Notes: generated by a model not told the origin, from the letters alone. DNA of 64,000 nucleotides from JAHEJE01 sp965216335 (GCA_965216335.1 OZ244154.1:620001-684000), one strand, 5' to 3'. Positions 9,517 to 18,077 are shown, counted from the first letter of the stretch. Numbers and translations: made by a program.

Positions 9517-10707
9517 ATGAAGACTGCCGTGATCATTGTTGCTGCCGGGGCCGGACTGCGCGCCGGCGGAGAGCGCCCCAAACAGTATCAGGCAATCGGC
9601 GGCAAGCCGGTGATTGCGCACACAACGGAAGCGTTTCTGGCCCATCCGGGTATCGACCATGTTCAGGTCGTGATCGGCGAAGATCACAAAGGGCTCTACG
9701 ACGAGGCACTCGGCCACCTGCCACTGCCCGAGCCGGTGCCCGGCGGGGCAACGCGGCAGGCCTCGGTCCTTGCCGGGCTGAAGGCCGTGGCGCTGGTCGA
9801 ACCGGACCTGGTGCTGATCCACGATGCTGCCCGGCCATTCGTCAGCCAGGAGATCATTTCCCATGTCATCGCCTACCTCGACCGGCATCCGGGCGTCATT
9901 CCCGGTGTCGCGCTCGCCGACACCCTGAAGTCGGCAACAGGCAGCCTGATAACTGGCACGGTCGACCGCAGCCACCTGTGGGGTGCGCAGACACCGCAGG
10001 GTTTCCGGTTTGCCGCTATCATGGCAGCCCACGAACGCGCCGCCGCCAGCGCCGGAAGCGACTTTACCGACGATGCTTCGATCGCCGAATGGGCCGGACT
10101 GGAGGTGGCAATCATCGCCGGATCGCCGCACAACCGCAAGCTTACGACGGCGGATGACATAGAACAGGCGAACCACATGCTGGAGATGGAGCGCAACATG
10201 CAAACGGGCGACATTCGGGTTGGCAACGGGTTCGACGTGCACGCGTTCGAGCCCGGCGATCACGTGATCCTGTGCGGGGTCCGCGTGCCGCACGACGCCA
10301 AACTGAAGGGCCACTCGGATGCCGACGTGGCGATGCACGCCCTGACCGATGCGATTTTCGGTGCCCTGAGCGACGGGGATATCGGAGCCCACTATCCGCC
10401 GAGTGATCCGCAGTGGAAGGGTGCTGATTCCGCGGTGTTTCTCAAAGGCGCCGGCGATCTGGTGCGCAGCCGTGGCGGCATGATCAGTCACGGCGATGTA
10501 ACGATCATCTGCGAACAGCCGAAGCTGCGCCCGCACATCGATGCCATGCGCGCGCGCCTGGCGGAGATCCTGGACCTGCCGGTGTCACGCATTTCGGTGA
10601 AGGCAACGACAAGCGAACAGCTCGGTTTTACCGGGCGGCGCGAGGGCATCGCCGCCATGGCGACGGCGACGGTGCGGCTGCCGCTGGATGGCAAAGCCGA
10701 TGTTTGA
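9517..10707 (+). CDS. ispDF: Bifunctional IspD/IspF of the MEP isoprenoid pathway
   Basis: A 396-residue fusion. The N-terminal half (to about 220) is 2-C-methyl-D-erythritol 4-phosphate cytidylyltransferase, with IIVAAGAGLRAGGERPKQY and HDAARPF. The C-terminal part (from about 232) is 2-C-methyl-D-erythritol 2,4-cyclodiphosphate synthase, with the metal site GNGFDVHAF and KGHSDADV. The fusion is common in alphaproteobacteria and couples two non-consecutive steps of the pathway. The frame opens at a GTG at 9505, but the ATG at 9517 has GAGAAG at a sensible distance, so I chose it. Confidence 0.96.
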   Translation: MKTAVIIVAAGAGLRAGGERPKQYQAIGGKPVIAHTTEAFLAHPGIDHVQVVIGEDHKGLYDEALGHLPLPEPVPGGATRQASVLAGLKAVALVEPDLVLIHDAARPFVSQEIISHVIAYLDRHPGVIPGVALADTLKSATGSLITGTVDRSHLWGAQTPQGFRFAAIMAAHERAAASAGSDFTDDASIAEWAGLEVAIIAGSPHNRKLTTADDIEQANHMLEMERNMQTGDIRVGNGFDVHAFEPGDHVILCGVRVPHDAKLKGHSDADVAMHALTDAIFGALSDGDIGAHYPPSDPQWKGADSAVFLKGAGDLVRSRGGMISHGDVTIICEQPKLRPHIDAMRARLAEILDLPVSRISVKATTSEQLGFTGRREGIAAMATATVRLPLDGKADV

Positions 10708-11209
10708 CCGCGGGATGGTGCTGGACATCAAGGACGTGCTCGACAGGGCCCGAGACGGCGGCCTGAAGATCGCCACGGCGGAAAGCTGCACCGGCGGACT
10801 GATCGCCGCAGCGCTGACCAGCGTCGCCGGCTCTTCCGATGTCGTCGAGCGCGGCTTCGTCACCTACTCGAACGAAGCCAAGACCGAGCTGCTGGACGTA
10901 CCGGCCGACATGATCGAGGCGTTCGGCGCAGTCAGTGAACAGGTGGCGCGCGCCATGGCCGAGGGCGCGCTGGCACACTCGCGCGCCGACCTCGCCGTTT
11001 CGGTGACCGGTATCGCCGGCCCGGGCGGCGGCAGTGCCGACAAGCCGGTCGGACTGGTTCACCTGGCAGCCGCCCGGCGCGAGAACCCCACGCTGCACAA
11101 CTGCCTTAGGTGCGGCGACATCGGCCGCGATGAAATCAGGCTGGCTTCCGCGCGCGAAGCCTTTGACCTGTTGTGCCGTCAGATGAGCACCGGCAGCCAG
11201 TTCGCCTGA
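10688..11209 (+). CDS. pncC: Nicotinamide-nucleotide amidase, CinA C-terminal family
   Basis: A 173-residue protein consisting only of the CinA C-terminal domain. The signature AESCTGGL (about 31-38) and the later VSVTGIAGPGGG (about 98-109) form the deamidase site that converts nicotinamide mononucleotide to nicotinate mononucleotide in pyridine-nucleotide recycling. It overlaps ispDF by 20 bases; a second ATG at 10700 is also possible and would still overlap the ispDF stop. The N-terminal molybdopterin-binding-like half found in full CinA is absent, as in many Gram-negative PncC proteins. Confidence 0.88.
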   Translation: MAKPMFDRGMVLDIKDVLDRARDGGLKIATAESCTGGLIAAALTSVAGSSDVVERGFVTYSNEAKTELLDVPADMIEAFGAVSEQVARAMAEGALAHSRADLAVSVTGIAGPGGGSADKPVGLVHLAAARRENPTLHNCLRCGDIGRDEIRLASAREAFDLLCRQMSTGSQFA

Positions 11210-11221
11210 TGCTGGTTGGCG

Positions 11222-11710
11222 TTACTCAACGCCAGCGTTGGCGGAAGCCGTTTCCTTCGTCGACAGCTCGCGGGCCCGTTCCTCGAAGGCGGTCATGATC
11301 TTGCGCATGGCATAGTCGAAGGCATTCGACAGGGCGAACTGCAGGACCCGGCTCGACATCCGGTAGTCGATGGAGAACGCGATATCGCATGACCCTTCGC
11401 CCACCGGGATAACCCGCCAGCGGTTGTCGATATGCTTGACGGGTGGCTGGTCCGACACCGAATGGACGGTCAGCCTGTCGGGATTGCAGGTGACGTCGCT
11501 CAGGAACCGCTCGCTGAGCGACAGCTTGTCATAGACAATCAGCAGTTCGGCGCTGAACCGGGTGCACCCTTCCCCGTCCAGGCGTTCGTCCCACACCCGG
11601 GACCCCTGACACAACGGCACGAACTGCGAATAGGCCGCCACATCCGCGATGATGCCATAGACGTTTTGCGCCGGATACGGCACGCGGCGGGTAACCTGAA
11701 AGCTCGGCAC
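11222..11710 (-). CDS. RatA/COQ10-family START-fold lipid-binding protein
   Basis: A 162-residue protein of the polyketide-cyclase/START fold that includes mitochondrial COQ10 and E. coli RatA. It opens with VTRRVPYPAQNVYGIIADVAAYSQFVPLC, the usual N-terminal strand and helix pair. In eukaryotes the relative binds ubiquinone and is needed for respiration; in E. coli it has been linked to ribosome association. Which role applies cannot be told from sequence. It lies 9 bases downstream of lipA on the same strand, an arrangement common in alphaproteobacteria. Confidence 0.85.
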   Translation of the reverse strand: MPSFQVTRRVPYPAQNVYGIIADVAAYSQFVPLCQGSRVWDERLDGEGCTRFSAELLIVYDKLSLSERFLSDVTCNPDRLTVHSVSDQPPVKHIDNRWRVIPVGEGSCDIAFSIDYRMSSRVLQFALSNAFDYAMRKIMTAFEERARELSTKETASANAGVE

Positions 11711-11719
11711 GCGAACGGC

Positions 11720-12676
11720 CTAATGGCCCAGTTTGGCCTGGCGCGCGGCCCGCAGCCGGGCGAAGTCGTCACCGGCATGGTGCGATGAACGCGTCAGAGG
11801 GCTGGCTGAGACCATGTGAAAGCCCTTGGCATAGGCTGTCTTTTCAAGGCCTGAAAATTCCTCAGGCGTCCAGAACCGGTCGATTGCGGCATGCTTGCGG
11901 GTCGGCTGCAGATACTGGCCGATGGTGATGAAATCGATATCGGCCGTGCGCATGTCGTCCATGACCTGAAGGATGTCCTCGCGGGTCTCGCCGAGACCGA
12001 CCATGATGCCGGACTTGGTGAACATCGCCGCATCCAGCTCCTTGACGCGCTGCAGCAGGCGCAGGGAATGGAAATAACGCGCCCCGGGCCGGATCTTCAG
12101 ATAGAGATGCGGAACCGTCTCCAGATTGTGGTTGAAAACATCAGGCTTTGCTTCAACAACAACCTCCAACGCTCCATCCTTACGTAAAAAATCCGGCGTA
12201 AGAACTTCAATTGTCGTCTCCGGCGAGCGCCCACGGATCGCGCGGATCACTCGGGCGAAATGCTCTGCCCCGCCATCATCCAGGTCGTCGCGGTCGACGG
12301 AGGTGATGACGGCGTGCTTGAGCCTCATGCGGGCGACCGCATCGGCGACATTGTCCGGTTCCGCTGCATCGAGCGCAGCCGGCAGACCGGTGCGCACGTT
12401 GCAAAAGGCACAGGCACGCGTGCAGGTATCGCCCATGATCATGAACGTGGCGTGCTTCTTCTCCCAGCATTCGCCGATGTTCGGGCACCCGGCCTCCTCG
12501 CACACGGTGACAAGGCTGTTGTCGCGCACGATATCGCGGGTCTCACGGTACAGAGACGATCCCGGCGCTTTGACGCGGATCCAGTCGGGCTTGCGCAACA
12601 CCGGCGTATCCGGCCGGTGCGCCTTTTCCGGATGCCGCGGCCGTTCGCTGCGCGATGTATCGAGAACCGTTACCAT
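11720..12676 (-). CDS. lipA: Lipoyl synthase
   Basis: A 318-residue radical-SAM enzyme that inserts two sulfurs into octanoyl groups on lipoyl domains. The auxiliary [4Fe-4S] ligands are C59, C64 and C70 (CEEAGCPNIGEC), and the radical-SAM cluster ligands are C85, C89 and C92 (CTRACAFC). Its products would be the lipoyl domains of the PdhB and PdhC proteins encoded about 8 kb away. An AT-rich patch of codons (about 12128-12220) interrupts otherwise GC-rich coding sequence, but the protein reads normally through it. Confidence 0.97.
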   Translation of the reverse strand: MVTVLDTSRSERPRHPEKAHRPDTPVLRKPDWIRVKAPGSSLYRETRDIVRDNSLVTVCEEAGCPNIGECWEKKHATFMIMGDTCTRACAFCNVRTGLPAALDAAEPDNVADAVARMRLKHAVITSVDRDDLDDGGAEHFARVIRAIRGRSPETTIEVLTPDFLRKDGALEVVVEAKPDVFNHNLETVPHLYLKIRPGARYFHSLRLLQRVKELDAAMFTKSGIMVGLGETREDILQVMDDMRTADIDFITIGQYLQPTRKHAAIDRFWTPEEFSGLEKTAYAKGFHMVSASPLTRSSHHAGDDFARLRAARQAKLGH

Positions 12677-12688
12677 GCGCTTGTGCAG

Positions 12689-12937
12689 CTAAGCACCGCG
12701 CGACTGGATCATGCGATAGCCGTAAATCAGCAAGCAGGCCCCGGCAATTCCCATGATGACATTGCCCAGGAAACCGGCGAACACGATGCCGAACAGCGAG
12801 CCGAGAATAAAGTTCATGACGAGAGCGCCGGCGATACCCAGCAGAATGTTCATCAGAAGCCCGGTATCGAACTTCATGATCTTCTCCGCGATCCAGCCGG
12901 CCAGGCCGCCCGCGATGATGGCTCCAATCCAACCCAT
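12689..12937 (-). CDS. GlsB/YeaQ/YmgE-family small membrane protein (1)
   Basis: An 82-residue protein rich in glycine, with about three hydrophobic segments. It begins MGWIGAIIAGGLAGWIAEKIM and continues LLMNILLGIAGALVMNFI, the transglycosylase-associated family pattern. The family is linked to envelope or acid stress, but its biochemical role is unknown. It lies 12 bases upstream of lipA and 21 bases downstream of a second member on the same strand, and is probably co-transcribed with that member. Confidence 0.85.
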   Translation of the reverse strand: MGWIGAIIAGGLAGWIAEKIMKFDTGLLMNILLGIAGALVMNFILGSLFGIVFAGFLGNVIMGIAGACLLIYGYRMIQSRGA

Positions 12938-12958
12938 AATGGTCTCCTTACCCCTTGG

Positions 12959-13255
12959 TCAGGCCCTTCGGCCCCTCAGCATTCGGTATGCGGTGATCAG
13001 TATAACCGCGCCGATGACAGATACCAGCAAATTGCCGACGAACCAGCCCTGGAACAGCTCGCCGAGGCGAAGGCCGAGAAAATTGGCCAGCCAGCCGCCG
13101 ACAAAGGCGCCGGCAATGCCGATGACGATGTTGGTGAGCAGGCCGTGATCGCCACGCGTAAGCTTTTCGGCGATCCAGCCGGCCAGCGCCCCGATGAACA
13201 GAGTGCCGAAAATCCCGACGCCGCCGCCGAGGTCCATCAAACTGTGTGCTTCCAT
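12959..13255 (-). CDS. GlsB/YeaQ/YmgE-family small membrane protein (2)
   Basis: A paralogue of the preceding gene, 98 residues from the ATG at 13255, with the same GALAGWIAEKL and NIVIGIAGAFVGG pattern and three hydrophobic segments. The frame extends to a TTG at 13282, but GGGAG precedes the internal ATG at a good distance, so I use the shorter form. Tandem pairs of this family are frequent, and the two copies here differ by more than half of their residues, so the duplication is old. Confidence 0.84.
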   Translation of the reverse strand: MEAHSLMDLGGGVGIFGTLFIGALAGWIAEKLTRGDHGLLTNIVIGIAGAFVGGWLANFLGLRLGELFQGWFVGNLLVSVIGAVILITAYRMLRGRRA

Positions 13256-13371
13256 AAAAAAAGGCTCCCGGTCTTTGAACAACTCCCTTCACATATGGCG
13301 CAAGCATGAGGCCGGATCAAGGTCGCGGACACCTGATCGGCACACAACGCCATCGCGGCGGCTGACCCGCC

Positions 13372-14559
13372 TCATGCCCGATCGGAGTGATGCCGCTGAC
13401 CGGCCTCGCCCACCTGCCGCAGGGCAAGGGCGGTAAGCAGCGGACCGGCCAGCTCAAACACCAGCGTCGTGCCGATCGTCAGGCCAACCAGCAGTTCGCG
13501 CCACTCCGGAAAGTGATTGCCGGCCACCAGCGCCATGCCGAGCGCCACACCGGCCTGTGGGGTCAGGGCCAGGCCGATCCAGCGGTACTGCTGCTGCGGC
13601 ATGCCGGCCGCCCTGCCCCCAACCCAGCCGCCGACGATGCGCGACAGCATGCGAAACGCCATGAACCCGGCCCCGATCCATCCAACCGCCATCATGCTGG
13701 CGGGATCGAACGTCGCCCCCGCCAGCACGAAGAACAGCACCATAAACGGCCACTCGACATGCTCGATCTCGTGAAACGGCCGGTCGTGGTGCCTGGCCAG
13801 ATTAGCCACCGTCAGCCCCGCCACGATGCCGGTCATCAGGAACGATACATGCAGCCATTGCGCCAGCCCGGCACACAGAAAGACCACGCCCAGCGCCTCC
13901 GATTGCGACGGCTGGCCCGATTGCAGGCGCCCGGTCAGATAGGCCGCTGGCAGCCCGATCAGCACGCCCAGCGCAACTGCGCCGAACAGTTCCCAGGCGC
14001 CGACGGCCACGACGTGCAGTCCGCCATCGCCCGCCAGCGCCTTGGCGATAACCAGCAGCAGGCTGAATGCCACGATGCCCCAGGCATCGTCCACCGCCAC
14101 GACACCGCGCAGGGTATCCGTGAAGCTGCCGCCTGCGCCGGTCTGCATCACCACATCATTGACCGCCGCCGGATCGGTCGCCGTGGCAATGCCGGCCAGC
14201 AGCAGGCAGACCGCTACAGGAACGCCGAAGGCATAAAGCCCGCCCGCCGTGACCAGCGCGGTGAGAACCACGATGGCGACCGACACGGCCAGAATGGCCC
14301 GACCATGGGTCTCGAGCGTTTTCAGCGACAGGGTGCCGCCGAGCAGGAATGCGACCATCGTCAACGCAATGGTGGCCAGGAACTCGTACCAGGAACTGAG
14401 CGCCGCCGGGATCACATCCAAGCCCGCCGGACCGGCAATCACGCCGCACAGCACCAGCAGACTGACCCGCGGCAGCCGCGTGCGCCGGCCCACTTCGTCG
14501 GCAATGAGCCCCACAAACAGGAGCCCGCCCAGTCCGATGAGTGCCAGATGCAGATCCAT
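13372..14559 (-). CDS. Cation/proton antiporter (CPA family)
   Basis: About 395 residues, almost entirely hydrophobic, with 11-12 predicted membrane spans. It begins MDLHLALIGLGGLLFVGLIADEVGRRTRLPRVSLL, the typical first span and cytoplasmic basic stretch of the Na+/H+ exchanger domain. An ATATDPAAV motif near residue 130 matches the region around the ion-binding site. It probably exchanges Na+ or K+ for protons across the inner membrane; the ion cannot be fixed. The open frame extends to 14634, but the ATG at 14559 matches the family start. No RCK or TrkA_C tail is present. Confidence 0.85.
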   Translation of the reverse strand: MDLHLALIGLGGLLFVGLIADEVGRRTRLPRVSLLVLCGVIAGPAGLDVIPAALSSWYEFLATIALTMVAFLLGGTLSLKTLETHGRAILAVSVAIVVLTALVTAGGLYAFGVPVAVCLLLAGIATATDPAAVNDVVMQTGAGGSFTDTLRGVVAVDDAWGIVAFSLLLVIAKALAGDGGLHVVAVGAWELFGAVALGVLIGLPAAYLTGRLQSGQPSQSEALGVVFLCAGLAQWLHVSFLMTGIVAGLTVANLARHHDRPFHEIEHVEWPFMVLFFVLAGATFDPASMMAVGWIGAGFMAFRMLSRIVGGWVGGRAAGMPQQQYRWIGLALTPQAGVALGMALVAGNHFPEWRELLVGLTIGTTLVFELAGPLLTALALRQVGEAGQRHHSDRA

Positions 14560-14748
14560 GACGCTCGATGCCTGACGCCGAACGGTTTGACCAAAATTTC
14601 GATGCCGGTTGGAGGCTATCAGCCCCGGATGCAACTGACCAGTGCGGACGTGATGCCCAACTGCGCATCGGCTCTAATCGGCAGAAGCGGGAATGGCGGA
14701 AGAAAGCGTGTCCTTTGACGGGATTGGCATGACCCCCCTCCCCCAACA

Positions 14749-14844
14749 GTCATCCCGGAAAGACCGACAGGTCTTGTCCGGGATCTCCGGACGGTGCAGC
14801 AAGGCACGGAGTCCCGGCTCTCGCCTACGCTCGGCCCGGATGAC
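14749..14844. repeat. GTCATCCCGG-type palindromic repeat
   Basis: Starts GTCATCCCGG and ends CCCGGATGAC, with internal hairpins around GACCGACAGGTC and CCGGGA...TCCCGG. Palindromes with these ends are widely dispersed between genes in many alphaproteobacterial genomes. It lies upstream of the antiporter gene in a stretch with no coding sequence. One copy only was seen here. Confidence 0.7.
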
Positions 14845-14897
14845 AACTTGGGGCATGGTTTTGTTCCTGGCACGGACTGACCCCCGCGGGGAAATCG

Positions 14898-15091
14898 TCC
14901 CCTCTCCCCTCGCGGGGTGCGGACCGGTCAGCAATCGCTCCAGTGGAGCGATTGCCGGTCCAAACGGCTAGGGTGAGGGGGTGGACGGCGTCGGTTGCTC
15001 AGGCCGGAGATGGTTGCACCGCCGACCCCCTCACCCTCCCACGGTCCCTGCGGACCGCGGGCCCCTCCCTCTCCCGCCTTGGGGAGAGGGG
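14898..15091. repeat. Composite palindromic repeat, CCCTCTCCCC type
   Basis: Outer arms CCCCTCTCCCC and GGGGAGAGGGG enclose an inner pair GGGTGAGGGGGT (about 14971) and ACCCCCTCACCC (about 15022). The hairpins GCAATCGCTCC/GGAGCGATTGC and GGTCC/GGACC lie inside. The inner part carries GTTGCACCGCC, also the core of the 115-120 bp family at 15894, 19566 and 24270, so the two groups are probably related. No gene is visible. Confidence 0.65.
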
Positions 15092-15239
15092 CATTGGGCA
15101 CGGCTGCGCACCTGGCACGGCGTGACCGGCACACATCAAACTTCAGGGAAAGACGGAATGCCGAAGTCGGATGGCATGAGACGTCTCTATGGAAAGGAAG
15201 GGGATAGGCTGCCGCCCAATCCGGCATTCCGTCACGGTC

Positions 15240-15770
15240 TGTTACATACCTTAAGGCGTGCCGCCTTGGGGTTTTATTGGTTTCCGCTTGGGCGTCCGCC
15301 CAAGCGTCCGTTCACGGGCCGGCGCAAAGCTAAGTTGCTTTGCTTGCCCTGCCACGGAGGGAGGGTGCCTGACGGCGCCCGCCCGAAACCAACCTCCCGG
15401 TTGGCCGTTCGCCAGGTGTACGCGCTCATCGTTCGGCTGCTCGGGGCCGGCCTTTGAACAGATAGTAGGCAAACCCTTCACCGCCAAACGCCTTGGATAG
15501 ACGCTGGTGCTTTCGCACCAGGGGCGCACACCGGATGCTGGAACCCTGAGGAGGGCCAAATAGAACGATCAGCTTGTCCGTGCTCGCTTACGCTCCGCTC
15601 GGGCTGATCTCCAGGGCCAACACGACGAACCGGTCCAATCTGTGAGACACAATCCATCTTCGCTGACACCTCCATCCTCGGGGGCGGACCCTTTTCAACC
15701 TGTCCTACCAGGCGCCGCCCCAAACTCCAGAACCGCTCCCGCCGCCACCGCCAGAGTTGGCTGTCGACGT
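15240..15770 (-). other. Hairpin-rich non-coding block, possible structured RNA or mobile-element remnant
   Basis: No convincing gene, but many strong hairpins. Read on the minus strand: CTGGTGC-GAAA-GCACCAG (15507-15524, a GNRA tetraloop), GATCAGC paired with GCTGATC (near 15600 and 15575), CCAACC/GGTTGG, GCAAAG/CTTTGC, and CGCTTGGGC/GCCCAAGCG (15285-15306). Short open frames of 81 and 102 codons cover it on the minus strand, without recognisable domains. The GNRA loop falls on that strand, which suggests the sense. I compared it by eye with RNase P, tmRNA and group II intron domain V landmarks and found none. Confidence 0.4.
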
Positions 15771-15893
15771 TTCCCTCTGCAGGATGCAGGGCGACGGGTG
15801 AGTGTATTTGTACATCGTTTGTTCTATTTTGTCAAGAACATTCGCCGAAGAAAAACAACGCAAGGCACGACGAACAAACCTGCACAGCGAAGT

Positions 15894-16004
15894 CCCCTCC
15901 CCCTTGTGGGGAGGGTTAGGGTGGGGCCGGGCGGTGCCAAAAGTCTTAGGGCCGGATGCGTTGCACCGCTGCTCCCCACCCTAACCCTCCCCACAAAGGG
16001 GGGG
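15894..16004. repeat. GGGGAGGGTTAGGG palindrome, TTGCACC-core family, copy 1
   Basis: The arms CCTCCCC...GGGGAGGGTTAGGGTGGGG and CCCCACCCTAACCCTCCCC pair almost perfectly. The centre carries GCGGTGCC and, 30 bases later, GTTGCACCGC, the feature shared with the copies at 19566 and 24270. A further half copy lies at about 16052-16106 (GCACCGCTGCTCCCC ... GGGAGAGGGGAGC). All lie between genes. Confidence 0.8.
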
Positions 16005-16235
16005 AACGCCGCCGTGCCCACCCGCAGGTCACGTCCGTCCAACGCTGAACCATGCAGCACCGCTGCTCCCCGCCCCCGCCCCCTCCCCGCAAGGGAGAGG
16101 GGAGCGCTTTCGATGACGAATGTCGCCCCCGAGTGCCGGCCGCTCGAAGTTGAGGCATTTGAGCTGGTGAACAGCTGGAACCCGCCTAACTGAATCAAAC
16201 CTTTTAGTGGCTGCCAACCGCTCAAAAGGGAGGGG

Positions 16236-16712
16236 CTACTCTCCGAACAGCTTTTGCCCCCGCGAACTGGGCTTCACGTCGTTGCCGCCATTGGACGGAT
16301 CGGTTTTGAAATGTTCGCGCAACTCCGCCATCGTTCGTTTTGCCGGCTTCTTTTCGACTTTGTCCATGCGCGCCATCTCCCAGAACAGGCATCCGCCGGT
16401 GGCCAGGGCAAAGTTGATGGTTCCGGACAAGAGCAACTTGCTGCTCTTGAAGTCGACTAACAGGGCCTGCCACTGGTTTTCGCCTTGAAGGGCCTCAGGG
16501 CCAACCGACATTGCGATGAGGATCGGTTTGACCAGGCCGACGGCTGCCCAGGAGCACAGGAAGTGCATGATGCCGACACGTTCAACCCCGGAGGTGACCG
16601 CAAAACCGATTGTTGCGACAACCGCGAGGCCAAAGTTCGCCGCTATGCCCAGCGGCGTCATCATTGGCCAGGTTTCTCCAATGTCGACGAAGAAAGCTGT
16701 GATGGTTTCCAT
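16236..16712 (-). CDS. Three-span membrane protein of unknown function
   Basis: 158 residues. Hydrophobic segments at about 19-42, 46-68 and 92-113, followed by a charged cytoplasmic tail with KKPAKRTMAELREHFKTDPSNGG. It reads like an integral inner-membrane protein with a soluble C-terminus. I do not recognise the family. It is divergent from the L,D-transpeptidase gene, with 201 bases between the two starts. GC content and codon use are like the neighbours, and there is no competing frame of comparable quality, so it is probably real. Confidence 0.7.
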   Translation of the reverse strand: METITAFFVDIGETWPMMTPLGIAANFGLAVVATIGFAVTSGVERVGIMHFLCSWAAVGLVKPILIAMSVGPEALQGENQWQALLVDFKSSKLLLSGTINFALATGGCLFWEMARMDKVEKKPAKRTMAELREHFKTDPSNGGNDVKPSSRGQKLFGE

Positions 16713-16913
16713 GGTCGTCCCCCGGCTGTATTACGCAACCATGCCCGGCTTGCGCATGCCTGGTATAACTACAACCACTCCGGTTAAATTTGGTATAATG
16801 CCGACGAATACATGGCCAGACAGGCCGAATTCTGCACCGCAACTGCAAACGCGTGTCCAATTGCCGCCATGTTTGCCGGAGATATCTTGCTCGTATGGTC
16901 GGGAGAATTGCGA

Positions 16914-17705
16914 ATGAGCGCTCGAGGCAGTTGGCTGAAAGGCCTGGGTATCCTCGCTGCGATTGCGGCATTGGGTTATGGACTTGCAACGCCCGCGCAG
17001 CGCATCGAAATGCGCCAGCAGATTGACCTGTTGAAAGACCGGCTTGCCGGCCAGGCGAAGCGCCTCGATGGGGCCGTCACCGCGCCGATGAAGACATCCC
17101 TCGCCGACAAACTGAGTTCTGCCGGAGTGGCACGCGGCAATGCCGTCTATATCCGGATTTTCAAGCAGTCATCGGAGCTGGAGTTGTGGATGAAGGGGGC
17201 TGAGGGCTGGGCGCTCATGCACACCTACCCGATCTGCAAATGGTCCGGCCGGCTGGGACCGAAGCTGAAGGAAAGCGACAAGCAGAGCCCGGAAGGGTTT
17301 TACCGGGTGAAGCTCGGCTCGCTCAATCCAAACAGCGCCTACCGGCTGTCGTTCAATCTCGGCTTTCCGAACGCCTTCGACCGGGCGCACGGGCGCACCG
17401 GCTCCTTCCTGATGGTGCATGGACGGTGCTCGTCGATCGGCTGCTATGCGATGACCGATGAGGGGATCGATGAGATTTATCCGCTGGTCGAGGCGGCGCT
17501 CAGGGCCGGGCAGGATCATGTGCCGGTGCACATCTTCCCGTTCCGCATGACGCGCCAGGCGCTGGCGGCGCACAGCAGTTCGAAGTGGATTAGCTACTGG
17601 CGCATGCTGCAACCGGCCTATGCGGCGTTCGAGCGGCGTCGGGTGCCACCGAAGGTGGCTATCAGGGGGAAAGAGTACGTTCTGGCAGGAACGCCGGCCG
17701 GATAG
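16914..17705 (+). CDS. L,D-transpeptidase (YkuD-fold) family protein
   Basis: 263 residues from the ATG at 16914: an N-terminal signal anchor (LGILAAIAALGYGLATPA), then the YkuD fold with the catalytic motif HGRCSSIGCYAM (H169, nucleophile C177). The motif matches murein L,D-transpeptidase YafK-type proteins, in which the enzyme acts in the periplasm on peptidoglycan cross-links or releases tethered proteins. The frame runs back to 16812, but the extra 34 residues lack signal-peptide character. It stands alone on the plus strand, with a small minus-strand gene 18 bases downstream. Confidence 0.88.
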   Translation: MSARGSWLKGLGILAAIAALGYGLATPAQRIEMRQQIDLLKDRLAGQAKRLDGAVTAPMKTSLADKLSSAGVARGNAVYIRIFKQSSELELWMKGAEGWALMHTYPICKWSGRLGPKLKESDKQSPEGFYRVKLGSLNPNSAYRLSFNLGFPNAFDRAHGRTGSFLMVHGRCSSIGCYAMTDEGIDEIYPLVEAALRAGQDHVPVHIFPFRMTRQALAAHSSSKWISYWRMLQPAYAAFERRRVPPKVAIRGKEYVLAGTPAG

Positions 17706-17722
17706 CCGCACCGGTTAGGCGG

Positions 17723-17911
17723 TCATAGGGTTTTTTGGCGGTTCTGGTATGCGAGCCACCACTTGAGACCGCGCTCTGCCGCCAGGACCAGGCGGTAGGT
17801 GGTGTTGGAGACGAGAAAGTGCAACGGCTCCTCGTCTTCCCGGCGGATCGGGGAACGGTAATCCTTGCGGTCCTTGCGCATGTAGAGCAGAGAAAAGCCC
17901 TGAGGGTTCAT
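17723..17911 (-). CDS. Small hypothetical protein, 62 residues
   Basis: It starts MNPQGFSLLYMRKDRKDYRSP and ends with a basic, aromatic segment (RGLKWWLAYQNRQKTL). There is no membrane span. A GGAGG ribosome-binding site lies 9 bases before the ATG, the strongest of any small frame here, and supports real translation. The middle contains REDEEPLHFLVSNTTYRLVLAAERG, a plausible small fold. I do not recognise a family. It is convergent with the L,D-transpeptidase gene. Confidence 0.65.
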   Translation of the reverse strand: MNPQGFSLLYMRKDRKDYRSPIRREDEEPLHFLVSNTTYRLVLAAERGLKWWLAYQNRQKTL

Positions 17912-17989
17912 GGCGAGTGTCCTCCGAGGGTATTTTGTTGGATCGGTTGGGGGAAGTCAATTTGGGGTATGGCTTGCGCCCCGCCGCCA

Positions 17990-18070
17990 GCACCATTGGC
18001 GGCTGCGCCGCAGCCCCTCATCCGGCATCTGCATTGCAGATGCCACCTTCTCCCGCGAGGGGAGAAGGGA
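17990..18070. repeat. Degenerate palindromic repeat upstream of the small gene
   Basis: Contains the hairpin GGCATCTGCATTGCAGATGCC (a 9-bp stem, 18022-18042) and the pair CTTCTCCC/GGGGAGAAGG, typical of the CCCTCATCC...CTTCTCCC repeats scattered through alphaproteobacteria. It ends next to the lpdA stop, so it could also act as a terminator for lpdA. Confidence 0.6.
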
Positions 18071-18077
18071 AATGAGC

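Noticed and set aside
9394..10536. 380-codon minus-strand frame opposite ispDF
   Set aside because: ispDF has full catalytic motifs; the antisense frame has none.
13387..14718. 443-codon plus-strand frame opposite the antiporter
   Set aside because: Rich in Arg, Gln and His with no domain, as expected for the complement of a membrane protein gene.
15240..15770. Possible RNase P RNA, tmRNA or group II intron
   Set aside because: The RNase P GAGGAAAGTCC signature, a tmRNA tag reading frame and a domain V hairpin are not visible. It is kept only as an unnamed structured block.
14635..16235. CRISPR array
   Set aside because: The repeats are palindromes of different types and lengths, not regularly spaced identical units with unique spacers.
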